From: Mucor racemosus
Lineage: Eukaryota; Mucoromycota; Mucoromycetes; Mucorales; Mucoraceae
Direction of reading: 5' to 3'
Length of the DNA: 64,000 nucleotides
Assembly (NCBI GenBank): GCA_027405735.1
Contig: JAPEHQ010000005.1
Span: 1,116,001 to 1,180,000 of the forward strand
Both the position numbers and the translations under genes were made by a program. This document shows, in pieces, positions 10,182 through 22,299 of the stretch (the first letter of the stretch is position 1; every line of letters begins with the position of its first letter). Below the pieces are notes generated by a model. That model searched no databases, was not told where the DNA came from, and worked only from the letters and a program-made list of their open reading frames with translations.

Positions 10182-10819
10182 CTACAATTTTAATCCCCAT
10201 ATACTGTATGTGAACATGTATTCGTCAGTTTTTCACTACTACTTGGGAAATGCAGCAAATTAAAATGCATTTTTTCTTTTTGGAAATGATAATAGAGCTT
10301 TCCAGGAATTGGTAGTAGAAATCATTTGAAAAAAAATTTCAATTTGTGATGGATATAAACAAAACTCAACGTTAGTACATTAATATTAAGCTGCATAACA
10401 CAAAAATTGAATATGGATGAATTTAAAGCAATATTTGCCGAAACGGGAGCTAGTACAATATGAGCTACAACGCACAGGAGGAACTCAAGTGATATTCAAC
10501 AGATGCAGCTGCATTGGAAAATTCAGTTTTTAGGTGTAGAGACACCTAGAATTATACTGGAAAGCCAAAATACGCATTATTCATCAAATTAACTACAGAC
10601 GCCAACTTTCCAATCCACCAGTGTTAAATGCAGATATCAATTATATAATCTCTACCAATGCGAAATATTAATATAACATACTGTACGAATTAATCAGTTT
10701 GACAATTATAATCAACGGTAATAATGATAATAATAATAATACTGTAGGATCAAGTTTTTAAAGTAATGACAAAAAACTACCAACAGTATGCTAGTAAATT
10801 GCAATATGATACACTATCG
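10182..10819. other. Unclassified AT-rich stretch
   Basis: No gene found. A short TAATAATGATAATAATAATAAT tract lies near 10,720-10,740. Confidence 0.35.
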
Positions 10820-11154
10820 TTCAATTTGACCGAAGAATATTAATAAATCAGAGAAAATACAACTGGTAAAAAACTGATACTCAATGTAAAACGAGGTCAA
10901 GGTTGATAAAAGATGCTTTTATTCTGCGGTGAAAATTGCGAAATTTTGATGGATAGAAATTACAGGACCAAGGTGTTGTGTTTGCTTCAGGATATTCAAA
11001 AGGGTTCAAAAGCATTCTTCATTAAACACAACTAGATGTTGAATACTCACCATATGCTGTTAGTATCATTTTGTCTTTTATTTAATTGTTGCGTTATTAA
11101 AAATCAAGCTTTTTATAGCTTATAACAATGACAATGGGATGTTTCTGATTTCAG

Positions 11155-11753
11155 ATTGGCGGCGTTTATTATAAAGCGGACTGATGATACATTTGATAAG
11201 ATACTACTGTTGATAGAACAAGTCAATTTAATTTATGGAATTTGAATGAAAATACCAAGGAACCATTTGTAAGTACTTAAGTTAGTTCTGGTTAGGAATG
11301 GGCTTCGATTCGAGTTTGAATCGAGTTTTAACGGAAACGGCCATTCGATTCGAGTTGGAAAACGGCCCGTTCTTTTGTAACCCAGATAAAAAACGGGGTG
11401 GGAGCAAGTATTGGTTTGCCTTAAGGAGGCTGTTAATAGCAACCTTGTCAAGTTAATATGGGATTATGAATCGATAATAGCATATTTGACAGTTTCACAA
11501 CTTGAAGTATTTTTTCAATCCTGTTTTCGAGCTTAGCTAACAAAAAAAGAAAAGAAACTCGAATACCCTCATTCGAGTTTGCATAAAAAACGGCCCGTTA
11601 AAGCAGTCAAACTCGGTTAACCGTAATACGATGCGTTGTTTGTGAAATCCTAGTTCTGGTAAAGGATTGAATAAATTGGCTTGGGACAAAGAGGATAAAA
11701 AGGAGGCAATAAGTTCTAGTGATGGCCATGTTTATTTTAATGATATTGGAAAG
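11155..11753 (+). pseudogene. Dynein intermediate-chain gene fragment, copy B (interrupted)
   Basis: Equivalent to 6717-6945 but split by a 360-bp MITE and carrying stops and indels (for example an in-frame TAA soon after the FVST-equivalent position). The WNLN, LNKLAW and SDGHV blocks remain recognisable on either side of the insertion. It is flanked by the same acceptor- and donor-like dinucleotides as copy A. Confidence 0.6.
11293..11652 (+). mobile_element. hAT-type MITE with 8-bp target duplication
   Basis: The insert starts TAGGAATGGGCTTCGATTCG and ends GTGAAATCCTA, flanked on both sides by the 8-bp sequence GTTCTGGT (11,285-11,292 and 11,653-11,660). An 8-bp duplication and a TAGGxxTGGGC-like terminus are typical of hAT elements. 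It is 360 bp with no coding capacity. Copy A of the host repeat is uninterrupted here, confirming the empty site. A half-length relative in opposite orientation is at 39,006-39,176. Confidence 0.8.
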
Positions 11754-13121
11754 GTAAGAGTAAAAAACTTAATATAAATCACCTCTAGCGCAATAATTAT
11801 AAAGTAAGACTATATTATCATCAAATAAACGACCACACAACATTAACATGTATAAATATTTACAGTAATAAGCTTGAATCAAGTGGGTACAGCATTGTAA
11901 ATTCTTGAAAAAGTTCACAAGTATTATAAAAAGTCTTATTTTTAAGACTTACAAGGCTTATAAGCGGAATATTAATTTAGAAAATTATTTTTGTCCAGAT
12001 CATCAATTTTGACATTTTTTAAATTTTTTTTTCTGATTTTGCAAATCTAGAGTTAATTATACTACCAATTATAAAAACAAAAAATATATACATATAGAGA
12101 ATTTAGCGCTCTATTTGCTCAATAAAAAATAACAAATATTTTTATTGCAAGATATTACATGAAAATCCTTTAACCAGAATTCCGTTTTTGGGACAAAAGT
12201 ACAAAATTTCATTACTTAACATTCAATATTAAGCTTTTATAAAATGTGTATTAGCTATAGCTACAATTTCCTCTCATAATGTAGTATGTTTAAACGTTGA
12301 TTTTGGTATCAAAATTTGATTTTTCTGTTTTTGGATGAAAATCATGAGCGTTGGTAAGGATAAAATCAGCCCCAAAAATGTCCGCTACAAAAACTGAATT
12401 TTCAGATTGTACATGGTTAAATATGAAAAAATTTAAAAAAAAGAAACGCTTTTTTATTTAAAACTTAAACATACCATAGTATAAAAGACTTAAAAATTCA
12501 ATCTTGCTATGCTCAATTACGGCGTTGCTCTACGGGCTCGCTTTTGCAATTTTTCAATGAATCTATGGTATGACGGCCGGTTTTTCCGGTGGAAAATGAA
12601 TGTTTCTATGATAACAGATTTTGCCTATTTTGTTTAGTTTATGGGTTGATGCGTTGTAATGCTGCTTTTACATTGGCTGAAATGTGCAATTTAGCAGGGT
12701 TTTAAATGCGCTAAATAATGCAAAGCCTTGAAAACCCTTTTCTACGTGTACTGTTCCTCTTTTTTTGTTTTCATATTCCCAGAATATGTTTACCGTTTGA
12801 TAAGGCATATCAGACTAGCAAGCTGCTGGTATTCTTTTCTTTCATCCGAATACGCATGCTAACATAAGGGATTGATGTTTTTAATATAAGTAGCGGTCTA
12901 TATTAGAGACCGATATTTTCATTTAACCGCATTCTAAAATCAAATATCATTATTTACTACTATATTGTAGGACGTATTTCTTGATTACCAGATCAAATTG
13001 AAGGCAATGATATTTATATCTATTCAATAAAAATCTAGAACTGGCTACAAACTCACGAAATGTTCCAAGAAAGTGATAAAATTTCAAATGATATAGAAAC
13101 AAAAAAAAAAAAAGACTAATC

Positions 13122-13604
13122 TGGAAGTGAACTAAGCTAAATTCCCATCATGAAATACCTAAATTAAATGTCATGTCATTGAAACCATGCTATCAAAGAT
13201 AAGACTATATAGTAAATAGACAATTGCATGAAGATAGCAAGGGTATAATACTCAAATAAGAGATACTAAAATACTAAAGTAATGTGGGATATCCCAAATA
13301 AAAAATACAAAAAGTACATGCTTATCAAGTAGAACAAGTAAGGGCTGTTCTGAAAGCATGATTGACAAACTATATTTAAAACACCGTTCTTGATCCACCA
13401 AATCAATAACCAAACAACCCAACATTTATACTCAAAATTAATGGAATCGTTGGCAATTGCAATACAATTGCAAGATAGTAAATAATCACCAAATAATATA
13501 AATGGAGACGTAGAATAACCATTTTATTGCACATTATCCATATTTTAATAAAGAAGAATTTTAACAGTATTCTTTATCGCTTTTTACACCCATATTTTAC
13601 TGCA
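13122..13604. mobile_element. Solo LTR, 483-bp family, copy 1
   Basis: Starts TGGAAGTGAAC and ends TTTTACTGCA, with AATC on both sides (13,118-13,121 and 13,605-13,608). The corresponding place in repeat copy A (near 8310) is uninterrupted. The element is the reverse complement of 17,958-18,440 and both are exactly 483 bp by my count. It has TG...CA ends and no ORF. Confidence 0.75.
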
Positions 13605-14627
13605 AATCTAATGCCTTGCTTAATTACCATAGTTTTGATTTTATATATACTGTACTTGAAAACAAATCTTCTTACAGCTGATAATCGTAAACTAAAATAG
13701 TAAGGTTAAAGAAGGTTAATTTGTTTAAACTCTATGAGCGATAAAGTAATATTTATAATCTTAGATTTGTCTTGCGGTATAAATTTAAGCAGTAAGTGCT
13801 ATTTAAGATTATGCCCGAGCAAAAACCACTGCTACTGCAAATATTACAGCTACAAACATATTTACAAATGACGATAATCGTAAATATATTGGCTGTTAAA
13901 TGTATTGCTCTACTACATCAATAACCTATTGAATTTTATTGTCTATGATCTATTTTATTAATTAATAAAAGCAAATGTAATTTAAAAAGACATTCCAATA
14001 AAAAAATGCAATGGAATTTTGAGAACGGCACAATGCTCATGTACAAACCAATTTGTGCCCATACGATTAGCTCATTATGCTCATGGTCAGATTTTGTTAT
14101 TATGCTGCACAAATAGGGATAATGATATGCTTATGGGTAATTCTACTATTATGCACACATGGGATTAATGTCATGCACATGGACAGAGTCTATAGTTCTG
14201 CACATATAGGCTTAGCATTGTGCTCGTGTGCAGTTTTTTTTGTTGTGCCCATATGCATCTTGTTATCTTTTTAGCCATATTCAGTGGACACAACAGCTCA
14301 GGCTATAGTGTGCGGCCCATCTGGGCACAACAAAATTATCTTGTGCAGCACAGGTTGACCGTAATAGTAATTGATCTTAGTTAACATTTGAATATAATGT
14401 CTTTATGTTAAGAGTAGATGCGTACAGATTTTTCCTTTCAAACCAAAAACTTAAGGGGTATGTATACATCATATTGTTATAAAGTCATGATTTATCAAAA
14501 AATAGCAGAAACTCATGCTTCACAATATGTAGACTATTATATAACTTAACTATTGTCAATTGATATAAATACACCTCTTTATTCCCTTTATAAATACCTC
14601 AAATCAAAAATATTCATAAACATCAAA

Positions 14628-15315
14628 ATGCGTTCTCATATTATTGCCCTAATATTTGCTATTACTTTGGTTATTACAGGCTAGAAATAACTTCATCATG
14701 TTGATATACTGTACCACCACGTCTAATATTCTATTTGACCAAATAGTCAATGCAGCCGCATACAACAAAAGAGACATCTCTACATTTGCTCAAAAATGTA
14801 TTAATAGCATCATCAAAAAGTTTGTAGGCGAACAACTTGCTGCAAACATGCCAGATGTAAGTTTTGGTATTTTTTGTTTAAAAAACAAGAAATAACTAAT
14901 TACATTTCTCTTTAAAATTGAGGCTTTTAGTAGTACTGATGGTTATTCAGATGCCTACTCTATTCACACAAAGAACAAACCATCGAAGCTCGATTAAAAC
15001 AAGCAAATAAAGACTGTTGCTCTCTTAGTTATTTAACTACGGAAGAAGTAACTGGCGTGCTTGGAGTTGTTACCAAACTTGTGCCTCAGGTAGTAGATAT
15101 CTTGGCCGCTATTGTTTCCAGAAAACTTAATTTCAAAGACATTTCTCTTGCAACCATTGTTGTTAAGCAGGCAGGATAACAAAGCCATAAGCGTTTTAAC
15201 CAAATCTTTAACTACATGTCTTATTAGCAAGAAATCTATTGTTGATAAAATTATAATAGGAGTTGCTCTCGCAGCTAAACTTGATGCTGCTTTCGCTACT
15301 GTTACAGCCTCATAA
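14628..15315 (+). pseudogene. Small secreted protein gene, disrupted by frameshifts
   Basis: A TATA-like TTTATAAATACC precedes an ATG at 14,628 that opens a good signal peptide (MRSHIIALIFAITLVI). The frame hits TAG within 20 codons, but the +1 frame continues with about 60 plausible residues to a GTAAGT donor at about 14,850. After an intron-like gap, another frame (from 14,952) gives about 75 residues including DCCSLSYLTTEEVTGVLG, then stops. A 4-nt tandem GCAG duplication near 15,168 explains that last shift, and the next frame runs to TAA at 15,315. The overall size (roughly 200 residues, signal peptide, helical body, few Cys) would suit a fungal hydrophobic-surface-binding type protein, but I do not claim that. 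At least three lesions make it a pseudogene. Confidence 0.5.
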
Positions 15316-16439
15316 ATCAGTTTAAATCATCAAAATAGAATATCTTTATCTTGATTATTCAGGGAAATCCACATTTTCTTTGTTTACTTTTAATATACTT
15401 TTAAGGTTTCTTATTCGTATTCATGCGATAATTATAATCTGTATTTAAGCTATTTTATATAATAAAATATCCGTATATGCAGAATATTGGTATAAAATTC
15501 TACTGGACAGCAAAAATAAATCAAGTGCCGTGTTCTCAAATAGGTTTTTCTCAATAGGCATTATAGTACAGTATAAATCACAAGTTTTGAGAGATTTGAA
15601 TCATAACAAGCTGGTAAACACTGCTACGTAATGCACAGCTCGTGCTACCACCACAGGCCTGTTTTACTTAATTATAATAAGACACGTTTCATCGTAGTTT
15701 TGAAACTAACATAGAAAGATAGAACTTCGATTACACAAAGAATTGGTGTATTTATTTTTGATAACTTTGACCGTTCATGATGTTATGTTGTTCTAATAGT
15801 CTACTATTAAGCTTTTTAAAGGGAAAATGGGTCTGAAGAGCTCGCTAATGATGATAGTAGTCTTGCTTATTGTCTTCTCATACCATTTTATTATTATGGT
15901 AATTTGAAAAATATCTCACAATGGTTATTTGGAAAACTGAAAAAACTAGTGCATTAACACTGGTTATCTCCGAATCTTCTATATTTGATGCTGATTTATT
16001 CAGCAGGTTCCTACAACATTGACAAACAGTTGGATTCTATAATCCCGTCATCTAAAAACTTTTAGGCTATCGTCAACACATTGCATAACCTTTTCCTTTT
16101 TTTCTTATTTTTTCACCATAAATAAAAATGCAATACTTTTTATTACACAATCTGGTTATCTTGTAAAATCGAAACAAAACAATTTATTGAGTAGCTAATC
16201 AAACATGATTCATTTCAGCAATTATATCATGCATTGATTGATAAATATTCAGAAACTGTCTTTTCAAAGAAGGTAATGTATTAGAAGTCTATACCAAGAA
16301 CTCCCTTTATTACTTTCATAAAACTTTTTGCTTGTAATCCAAGCCTATATATAGCTCATAATATTGAATCGAGTGCAGCGATATTATACGTCTATCATAT
16401 ATAATATATAATAAAAAGCTAATTATTCAAGGAAAAGCT
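15316..16439. other. Intergenic, no gene seen
   Basis: AT-rich sequence between the broken secreted-protein gene and repeat copy C. No coding exon or RNA gene found. Confidence 0.4.
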
Positions 16440-17480
16440 TAAAAAAGAGTTCATAGGGCGATGCCTTTGTCGTAATCGAGCACAGTGATATTGAACTGCT
16501 AACTCTCTTAGACTTTTATATGATATATCCAAGTTAAATAAAGTAATTTTTTTTGCTTTTTTTTTATATTTAACTATGTACAATCTGAAAATTCAGTTTT
16601 TATTGCGGACATTTTCGGGGCTCATTTTATCCTTACCAACACTCATGATTTTGATCAAAAAACAGAAAAATCAAATTTTGTTACCAAAATCAACACTTAA
16701 ATGCACTACATTGTGAGAAAAAATTGTAGCTATAACTAATACAAATTTTATAAAAGCTTAATTTCAAATGTTAAATAATAAAACTTTGTACTTTTATCCC
16801 AAAAACGGTTTTTTGGTTATAGGATTTTCATGTAATGTTTTGTAATAAAAATATTTTTTATGCTTAACTGAAAAAATAGAGCGCCAAATTCTGCATATGT
16901 ACGTATTTTTTATTTTTATGATTGGTACTATCATTGACTATAAATTTGCAAAATCAGAAAAAAAAAATCGAAAAGTATCAAAATTAATGAACTGGACAAA
17001 AATAATTTTTGAAATTAATATTCCGCTTATAAGCACTGTAAGACTTAAAAATAAGAGATTCTTCAATATTTGGTAACTTTTTTCAAAAATCTACAATACT
17101 GTACCCACTCGAATCAAGTTTATTACTGTGAGTCTCTACAACTATTGATACCTTGTGGTAACTTATTTGATGACAATATAGTCTTACTTTCTAATTGTCG
17201 CGCTACAGCTGATTTACATTGATTTATCGTCTTACCTCTTCTCCAATAATGTCATAAACATAAATATGGCCACCACTGGAATCTATTGCTGCCTTTTTAC
17301 CCTCTTTATCCCATACATACCAATTTATTCAATGAATTATCAGAGCCTATTTGAGTACTTACAGATGGCTCTTCGGTATCTTCATTTAATAAATTCCATA
17401 AATCAAATTGGCCGGTTCCATCTGCAATATCAAACAAGGCGGGATGTGTAGGAGACCATTTTACGTCATACTACACATAA
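16440..17480 (-). repeat. Dynein-fragment repeat, copy C (divergent)
   Basis: Reverse-oriented relative of 6,690-7,700. The CTCATTTTATCCTTACCAAC / TTTTGATCAAAAAACAG block and the dynein fragment are both present. It is more diverged from A, B, D and E than those are from one another, and its dynein piece is closest to the canonical protein. Confidence 0.7.
17236..17470 (-). pseudogene. Dynein intermediate-chain fragment, copy C (best-preserved WD40 piece)
   Basis: After an AG acceptor-like site, the minus-strand frame reads YDVKWSPTHPALFDIADGTG and then QFDLWNLLNEDTEEPSVSTQ. That is a near-canonical dynein intermediate-chain WD40 segment (DVxWSPxHPxLFxxxDGxGxxDLWNLNxDTExP). Downstream the LNKL region has a frame break, then GGHIYVYDI appears before a GTAAGA donor-like site. 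The upstream DVKWSPTHPALF part, lost or garbled in copies A, B, D and E, shows what the captured sequence once was. Confidence 0.75.
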
Positions 17481-17649
17481 TCATCTGCGTGCTCAAATGG
17501 GTAAAAAGGAGGGATAACAGATGATTTCTAATAATATACTAAAAAGGCTGGTTTTTAAAAAAGGAGCAGGCTAATCAAAGATCAGAATTTTCTTTTAAAT
17601 AAAGGATGTTCGTTTATAAATCTCATTGATATTTGTTATAAAAGAATAC

Positions 17650-17940
17650 ATTTTTCGACTAGAGGGACATTAATCGAGCGTAACGAGGTAGAGCTGCCAG
17701 TCATATGATATATTTATTAAAAAATTGCAAAAGGAGCCTGCAGGGCGACGCCATAATTGAGCGTAGCGAGATTGAACGGCTATCATACATACATAAAACG
17801 TTAATTATTTAAAATACGTTCGAAAAGAGTTTATAGAGCGACGACTTTGCCGTAACCAAGTGTAGCGACATCAAGCAATTATTTGTATATTGCATGTGAT
17901 AAAAAGTAAACTTCAAAAACGAGCGTAGTGAGTTGAAATG
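17650..17940. repeat. Degenerate array of GAGCGTAGCGAGAT motifs
   Basis: Four to five imperfect units with a core like TTGAGCGTAGCGAGATTGAA occur here, usually beside TTGCAAAA and a GAGCGACG..GCCGTAAT stretch. Single units also lie in the dynein-fragment repeats (near 7,690, 12,500, 16,470, 31,780 and 35,300), and a second cluster is at 47,745-48,230. The unit is not a recognised repeat class to me. Confidence 0.55.
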
Positions 17941-17957
17941 TCTATTTATACACTCTA

Positions 17958-18440
17958 TGCAGTAAAATATGGGTGTAAAAAGCGATAAAGAATACTGTTA
18001 AAATCCTTCTTTATTAAAATATGGATAATGTGCAATAAAATGGTTATTCTACGTCTCTATTTATATTATTTGGTGATTATTTACTATCTTGCAATTGCAT
18101 TGCAATTGTCAACGATTCCATTAATTTTGAGTATAAATGTTGGGTTGTTTGGTTATTGATTTGGTGGATCAAGAACGGTGTTTTAAATATAGTTTGTCAA
18201 TCATGCTTTCAGAACAGCCCTTACTTGTTCTACTTGATAAGCATGTACTTTTTGTATCTTTTATTTAGGATATCCCACATTACTTTAGTATTTTAGCATC
18301 TCTTATTTGAGTATTATACCCTTGCTATCTTTATGCAATTGTCTATTTACTATATAGTCTTATCTTTGATAGCATGGTTTCAAATGAGATGACATTTAAT
18401 TTAGGTATTTTATGATGGGAATCTAGCTTAGTTCACTTCA
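17958..18440. mobile_element. Solo LTR, 483-bp family, copy 2
   Basis: Starts TGCAGTAAAATATGGGTG and ends GTTCACTTCA, flanked by the perfect 5-bp duplication CTCTA (17,953-17,957 and 18,441-18,445). It is inverted relative to 13,122-13,604 with few mismatches. A third, badly decayed relative covers about 49,640-49,975. Confidence 0.8.
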
Positions 18441-18599
18441 CTCTATTTGTAAAAGTATCCGGATTTTTAGAAATTGAAATATGAGCAAAAATTAAGTAAA
18501 AAAGACATAAATAAAACCAAAAACAAAGAAGAATGAATATAGAGAAATATGGAAAAGGAAAGATTAGTATATTGTATCAAATTGTAAGGTAATAAGCAA

Positions 18600-18960
18600 A
18601 ATCACTTACCTCCCCCGAAGAAAAAGTGTATTTGGGGTTTGACAGCTTTAACTGCCATGGATTGAAGTTGATGGTAGCCTTTTGTCTTGATATACCAAGA
18701 AGAGAGTGGGGGAAGGGTTATACGTTGCACCAGAACGGGAAACAAACTCTTTAGAATAGTTTCTCTTTAGTTTAGATTTGTGCATCATCTATGTAAATTG
18801 TGAATAAAGAAATAAAATTATATATATTTGGGATAGTAATCACCTTTAGAGTCTATAAATAAAGTTGGGAGCAGTTGTACCTGGCATTCTGGGCGAAGAA
18901 TCGGCATGAGCAGCCAAGAGGCTTTTGAATAGTTAAGGACGACTCATAAAATAAATATAT
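18600..18960 (-). pseudogene. Possible decayed exons, unidentified
   Basis: This patch is less AT-rich than its surroundings. On the minus strand, 18,607-18,790 gives an open stretch from ATG (MMHKSKLKRNYSKEFVSRSG..) and, in another frame, SWYIKTKGYHQLQSMAVKAV running up to a GTAAGT-like donor near 18,610. A second open patch (18,845-18,935) is bounded by splice-like signals. The frames do not join. It looks like remnants of a host gene, but I cannot name it. Confidence 0.25.
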
Positions 18961-19849
18961 TTGCTTTATATAGGCTGTAAATATGCATAAGAAAAATGGT
19001 AATGAGAAAAATAATTAATTATAGTAAAAGAAGAGGATGTATTCATACTAAATATTCTTGTTGATTTTATCAAAAAACTTCCTCTGTATCTGACTGATTT
19101 TATTGCAATTTTCTCATGAACGTATAATAAAAACCTGATTTAACTGTAATTTTCTCATGGACATCAATTATAAAGAAGGATAATATGAATGTATTCTCAT
19201 GAATTTGGTTTAAATACATCTTTTCTTAAGGATCTCGGTTGTAGATTGTAATATACCCATAGATCCTTTGACCACATCAACATCGAAATATGATTTATTT
19301 CTAAAGAGCCAAACTGTACTGTACCTAAAATTAGAAATGTTCTCTGAATACTTTTTGTGAGGGAGTAGTATAACTTCAGGTTTAACGGTATATGTAATGG
19401 TAAATTACAATATAAGAAATATAAAATTGCAGTTGAGACGTTTATAAACATATACCAGGCAAGAATTAAGCATTACATTTGTTTATATGTGTTTAAAAAA
19501 ATTCTCAAAAAACAAAAATTCTGTAAAAAAGAGATATATCATTTTTATCCGTTATTATTGCCACAATTGTAGCGTCTATGATTAGATAAGATAGCATATA
19601 ATTAATCACTCAAACACTCAAACACTTCTTTTTTTCTCCATAATAATAAGCAACGAACTTTTGATCTTTTCAGTTTATCAACTCATAATAATATGCTTTC
19701 AATAATGTGTGAAATGCTGTTATGGTTTTTGCCTAATGTTTAATAAAACTATTATTTGATTTTATAAAATTTTTCAAAGAATATCTGAAACAAGCCATAC
19801 AAACTAGATGAAAAGAGTTGGCGTTTCTATTTTTCCATTATCACAGCAA
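18961..19849. other. Intergenic, no gene seen
   Basis: AT-rich sequence. No supported gene, RNA or repeat boundary. Confidence 0.4.
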
Positions 19850-21900
19850 CTCGGGAAGGCTAAACCTTTTGTAATTATGTTGATCAACACTAGAAGTACC
19901 TACCATTGCAACAAGATTTTATTTAGACTCATATTTGTCGAGAACTGGTGAGCTTATTGACCTTGGTAGGCGTAAATAGCAGGTAACTAACTTGTTGATC
20001 AAATTCATCGAATGCACAATGAGCTATGGAAACTGGTATCCGAGATACTTTTAGTACCTATTTATATCTATATCCATGAAGAGTGCAGATTAATTGGATC
20101 AAAATTCATCATAGAGACAATCGTAGTAATATTTAAATTGTTTTTAATAAAAGTGGACAACAGTAAGTAATAGGTGCACTTTGGCCATGAATTTCTCAAC
20201 ACACAGTAGGCTGTGGACATTTCCCTTTGAGATCAGCGTGTCAAAAATGCATCCTTACTCTCATGTAAAGTTGGAATTTATTAGGACCAAAATTCACTGA
20301 GATAGGGCTTTTATTATCGATTCTTTACGGTTGTAAAAAGTAAGTTTCAGATGGCTATTAAATAGGGTTAGAATGTTTTCGCCCAATATTGAGTTGAACT
20401 ACGAACAATCTTCGAAGGAGAAGTACCTTGACTTTATATGCCATTGATAATTCTTGGAAAATAGAAATATTAATACCAGGATATAAATACACTAGCCAAA
20501 CATTGACCAAAATTGACTAAGATTGACCTAAAATTGATTATAAAAATTTGAGTACCTAAGTTGAGGTATTGATTTTTTGTATTCACAAGATAGATTTAAC
20601 TCCAAGTTACTCTGCATTTTTTGTTTCAGCAAAAAATATTGATTTTTTGTGGAGATAATTAAAATAATAGTTCTTATCACAGCTTGAACCTTATAGTAAC
20701 GGGATTCCAAAATTTATTTGAAAAAACGATCAAAAAATGATGAAAAAAACAAAATCGTTTAGAATCTCGTGAACTGCAAAGTAAGTCGACCTAGCCTATT
20801 AAATAATTTCTGTACAGCTTTGGATTCTGTATTCATCTAAACAAAATTTAAACAAATGTTTTATATTAAATTTTGCGCAAAATGCAGTTGAAATTTTGAA
20901 GGTTTTTTGAAAATACACAGCACTTTTTATAGGCATATTTTAAATAAAAATAATGGAAACAATTTGCAGCAAAATTATCTATCTATTGAGCTATTACTGA
21001 ACCTCTTAGCTTCATTTTTCGTAGAGAAAATGAGATTTTTGTCCATTTTTTTTCAAATTCAAAATTTGGGACGAGGGTATACAAGGGAAAATGGAAGCTA
21101 GAAATGAAGATATCTTTTTGTACACGTTTTTGAGGATATCTCCACGAAAAATCAGCATTTTAAAAAAAACTAAATTGGGTCCGTGAGGGTTCAACAGGGT
21201 CGATTATATGAGTTTAAACAAAACGCTGCTCAATTTAACAAATATCTTGAAATCTATTAGCAAAACGTCAAAAAAAAAATGAAAAAAAATAAAGGTGCTC
21301 AGAACATTTTTATATTTAAATATTTTATAGAGCACTTTAAAATAAGCAAGTTTCATTATTAAAAAATGTCAGTATAGCTTAATTTTTTGTAGAGATATGA
21401 AGGCTCAAGTTTTTCGTTTTTAGCAGTGAAATACCTGTAAAAATCTGAAACACTAGCATTGAAAACGTTATAACAACTGCAAAAAATAAGATATTTCCGA
21501 ATATTTATTTTTAAATTAAAGTTACGCATCTCAGGCACATTGATATATAAACTTTTCCTGGTGTTGTTTAGTGACAAAAAGAAGTAGAGCAGGGATGAAA
21601 AGTGAGACCCAGTTTTCAAAGAAAAAGCAGTGAATTTTACGCTTTTTTGAGTCTTTCGTGAGATATAGAATAAATTTAGGAATAGGCAGCATTATGCAAC
21701 TAATTCATATGTGTTTAGCAGTGTTTAAGGTATGTTTTAAAAAGTATTTAATATGAGGTTGTATAAGAGGGCATGCTCCAATTTTGAAGATTAATTTTTT
21801 GAAAATTTTAAAGTTCAGGAGAGTATAGCTCCATGTATCAAAAATGTAGTACCTGCATTTTTTAAGATTGATCATTTCATACCTCAAATTCAGTATAGGT
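19850..21900 (-). repeat. SINE-like body plus family X repeat, copy 2
   Basis: 19,855-20,060 matches the body of the SINE-like unit at 9715-9930. From about 20,430 the sequence follows family X: TTTCAGCAAAAAATATTGAT, AACAAAATCGTTTAG, and the TTTGGGACGAGGGTATACAA block near 21,065, then on to about 21,900. No intact reading frame. The same order (SINE-like body, then family X) is seen at 50,470-52,330, so the two probably belong to one larger ancient element. Confidence 0.65.
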
Positions 21901-22299
21901 AAACAAGAAAGTCATCTTTTTTTTGTCATAGTCCACATCTTTAATGAGTTTTTCTGAATCTATACCAATAAGAATTCATTTGTTTTTTTTTTGAATAGGG
22001 ATCTTAGTAGAAATATAGGTACATTTTTTAAGTTTACGATTTTACCAACAAAATTCACAAATAAAAGCCTTAATTACTCAATTGTTGTTTGATGAAATTG
22101 GTGGGAAAATGATTCCAGATGCATAACATTAAGTGTTTCTAAATCAGGTATTTAATAAATGTTGAGATTTACAAACATAAAAGTCAATTTATAAGTAATT
22201 TTTATTGAAAATGGAGATTTATGAGGGGGGATAAAATACAATACGAAAGAGAAAGAAAAAAAAAAAAAAGAATAATGAATTACATTATATTAAATATAT
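21901..22299. other. Intergenic, 3' flank of GCV1
   Basis: Low-complexity T- and A-rich sequence downstream of the minus-strand GCV1 gene. It presumably includes its 3' UTR. Nothing else seen. Confidence 0.4.

Larger units (their letters stand above)
10820..14275 (+). repeat. Dynein-fragment repeat, copy B
   Basis: Matches copy A from about 6380 to 8970 and lacks the left 1.7 kb of copy A. It is interrupted by a hAT-type MITE (11,293-11,652) inside the dynein fragment and by a 483-bp solo LTR (13,122-13,604). The right part (about 14,040-14,260, with GTGCCCATACGATTAG and TATGCTTATGGG) is shared only with copy A (8,755-8,970). Confidence 0.75.

Noticed and set aside
17650..17940. CRISPR-like array
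   Set aside because: Motif units and spacers are irregular in length and diverged, the genome is eukaryotic, and no cas genes exist.
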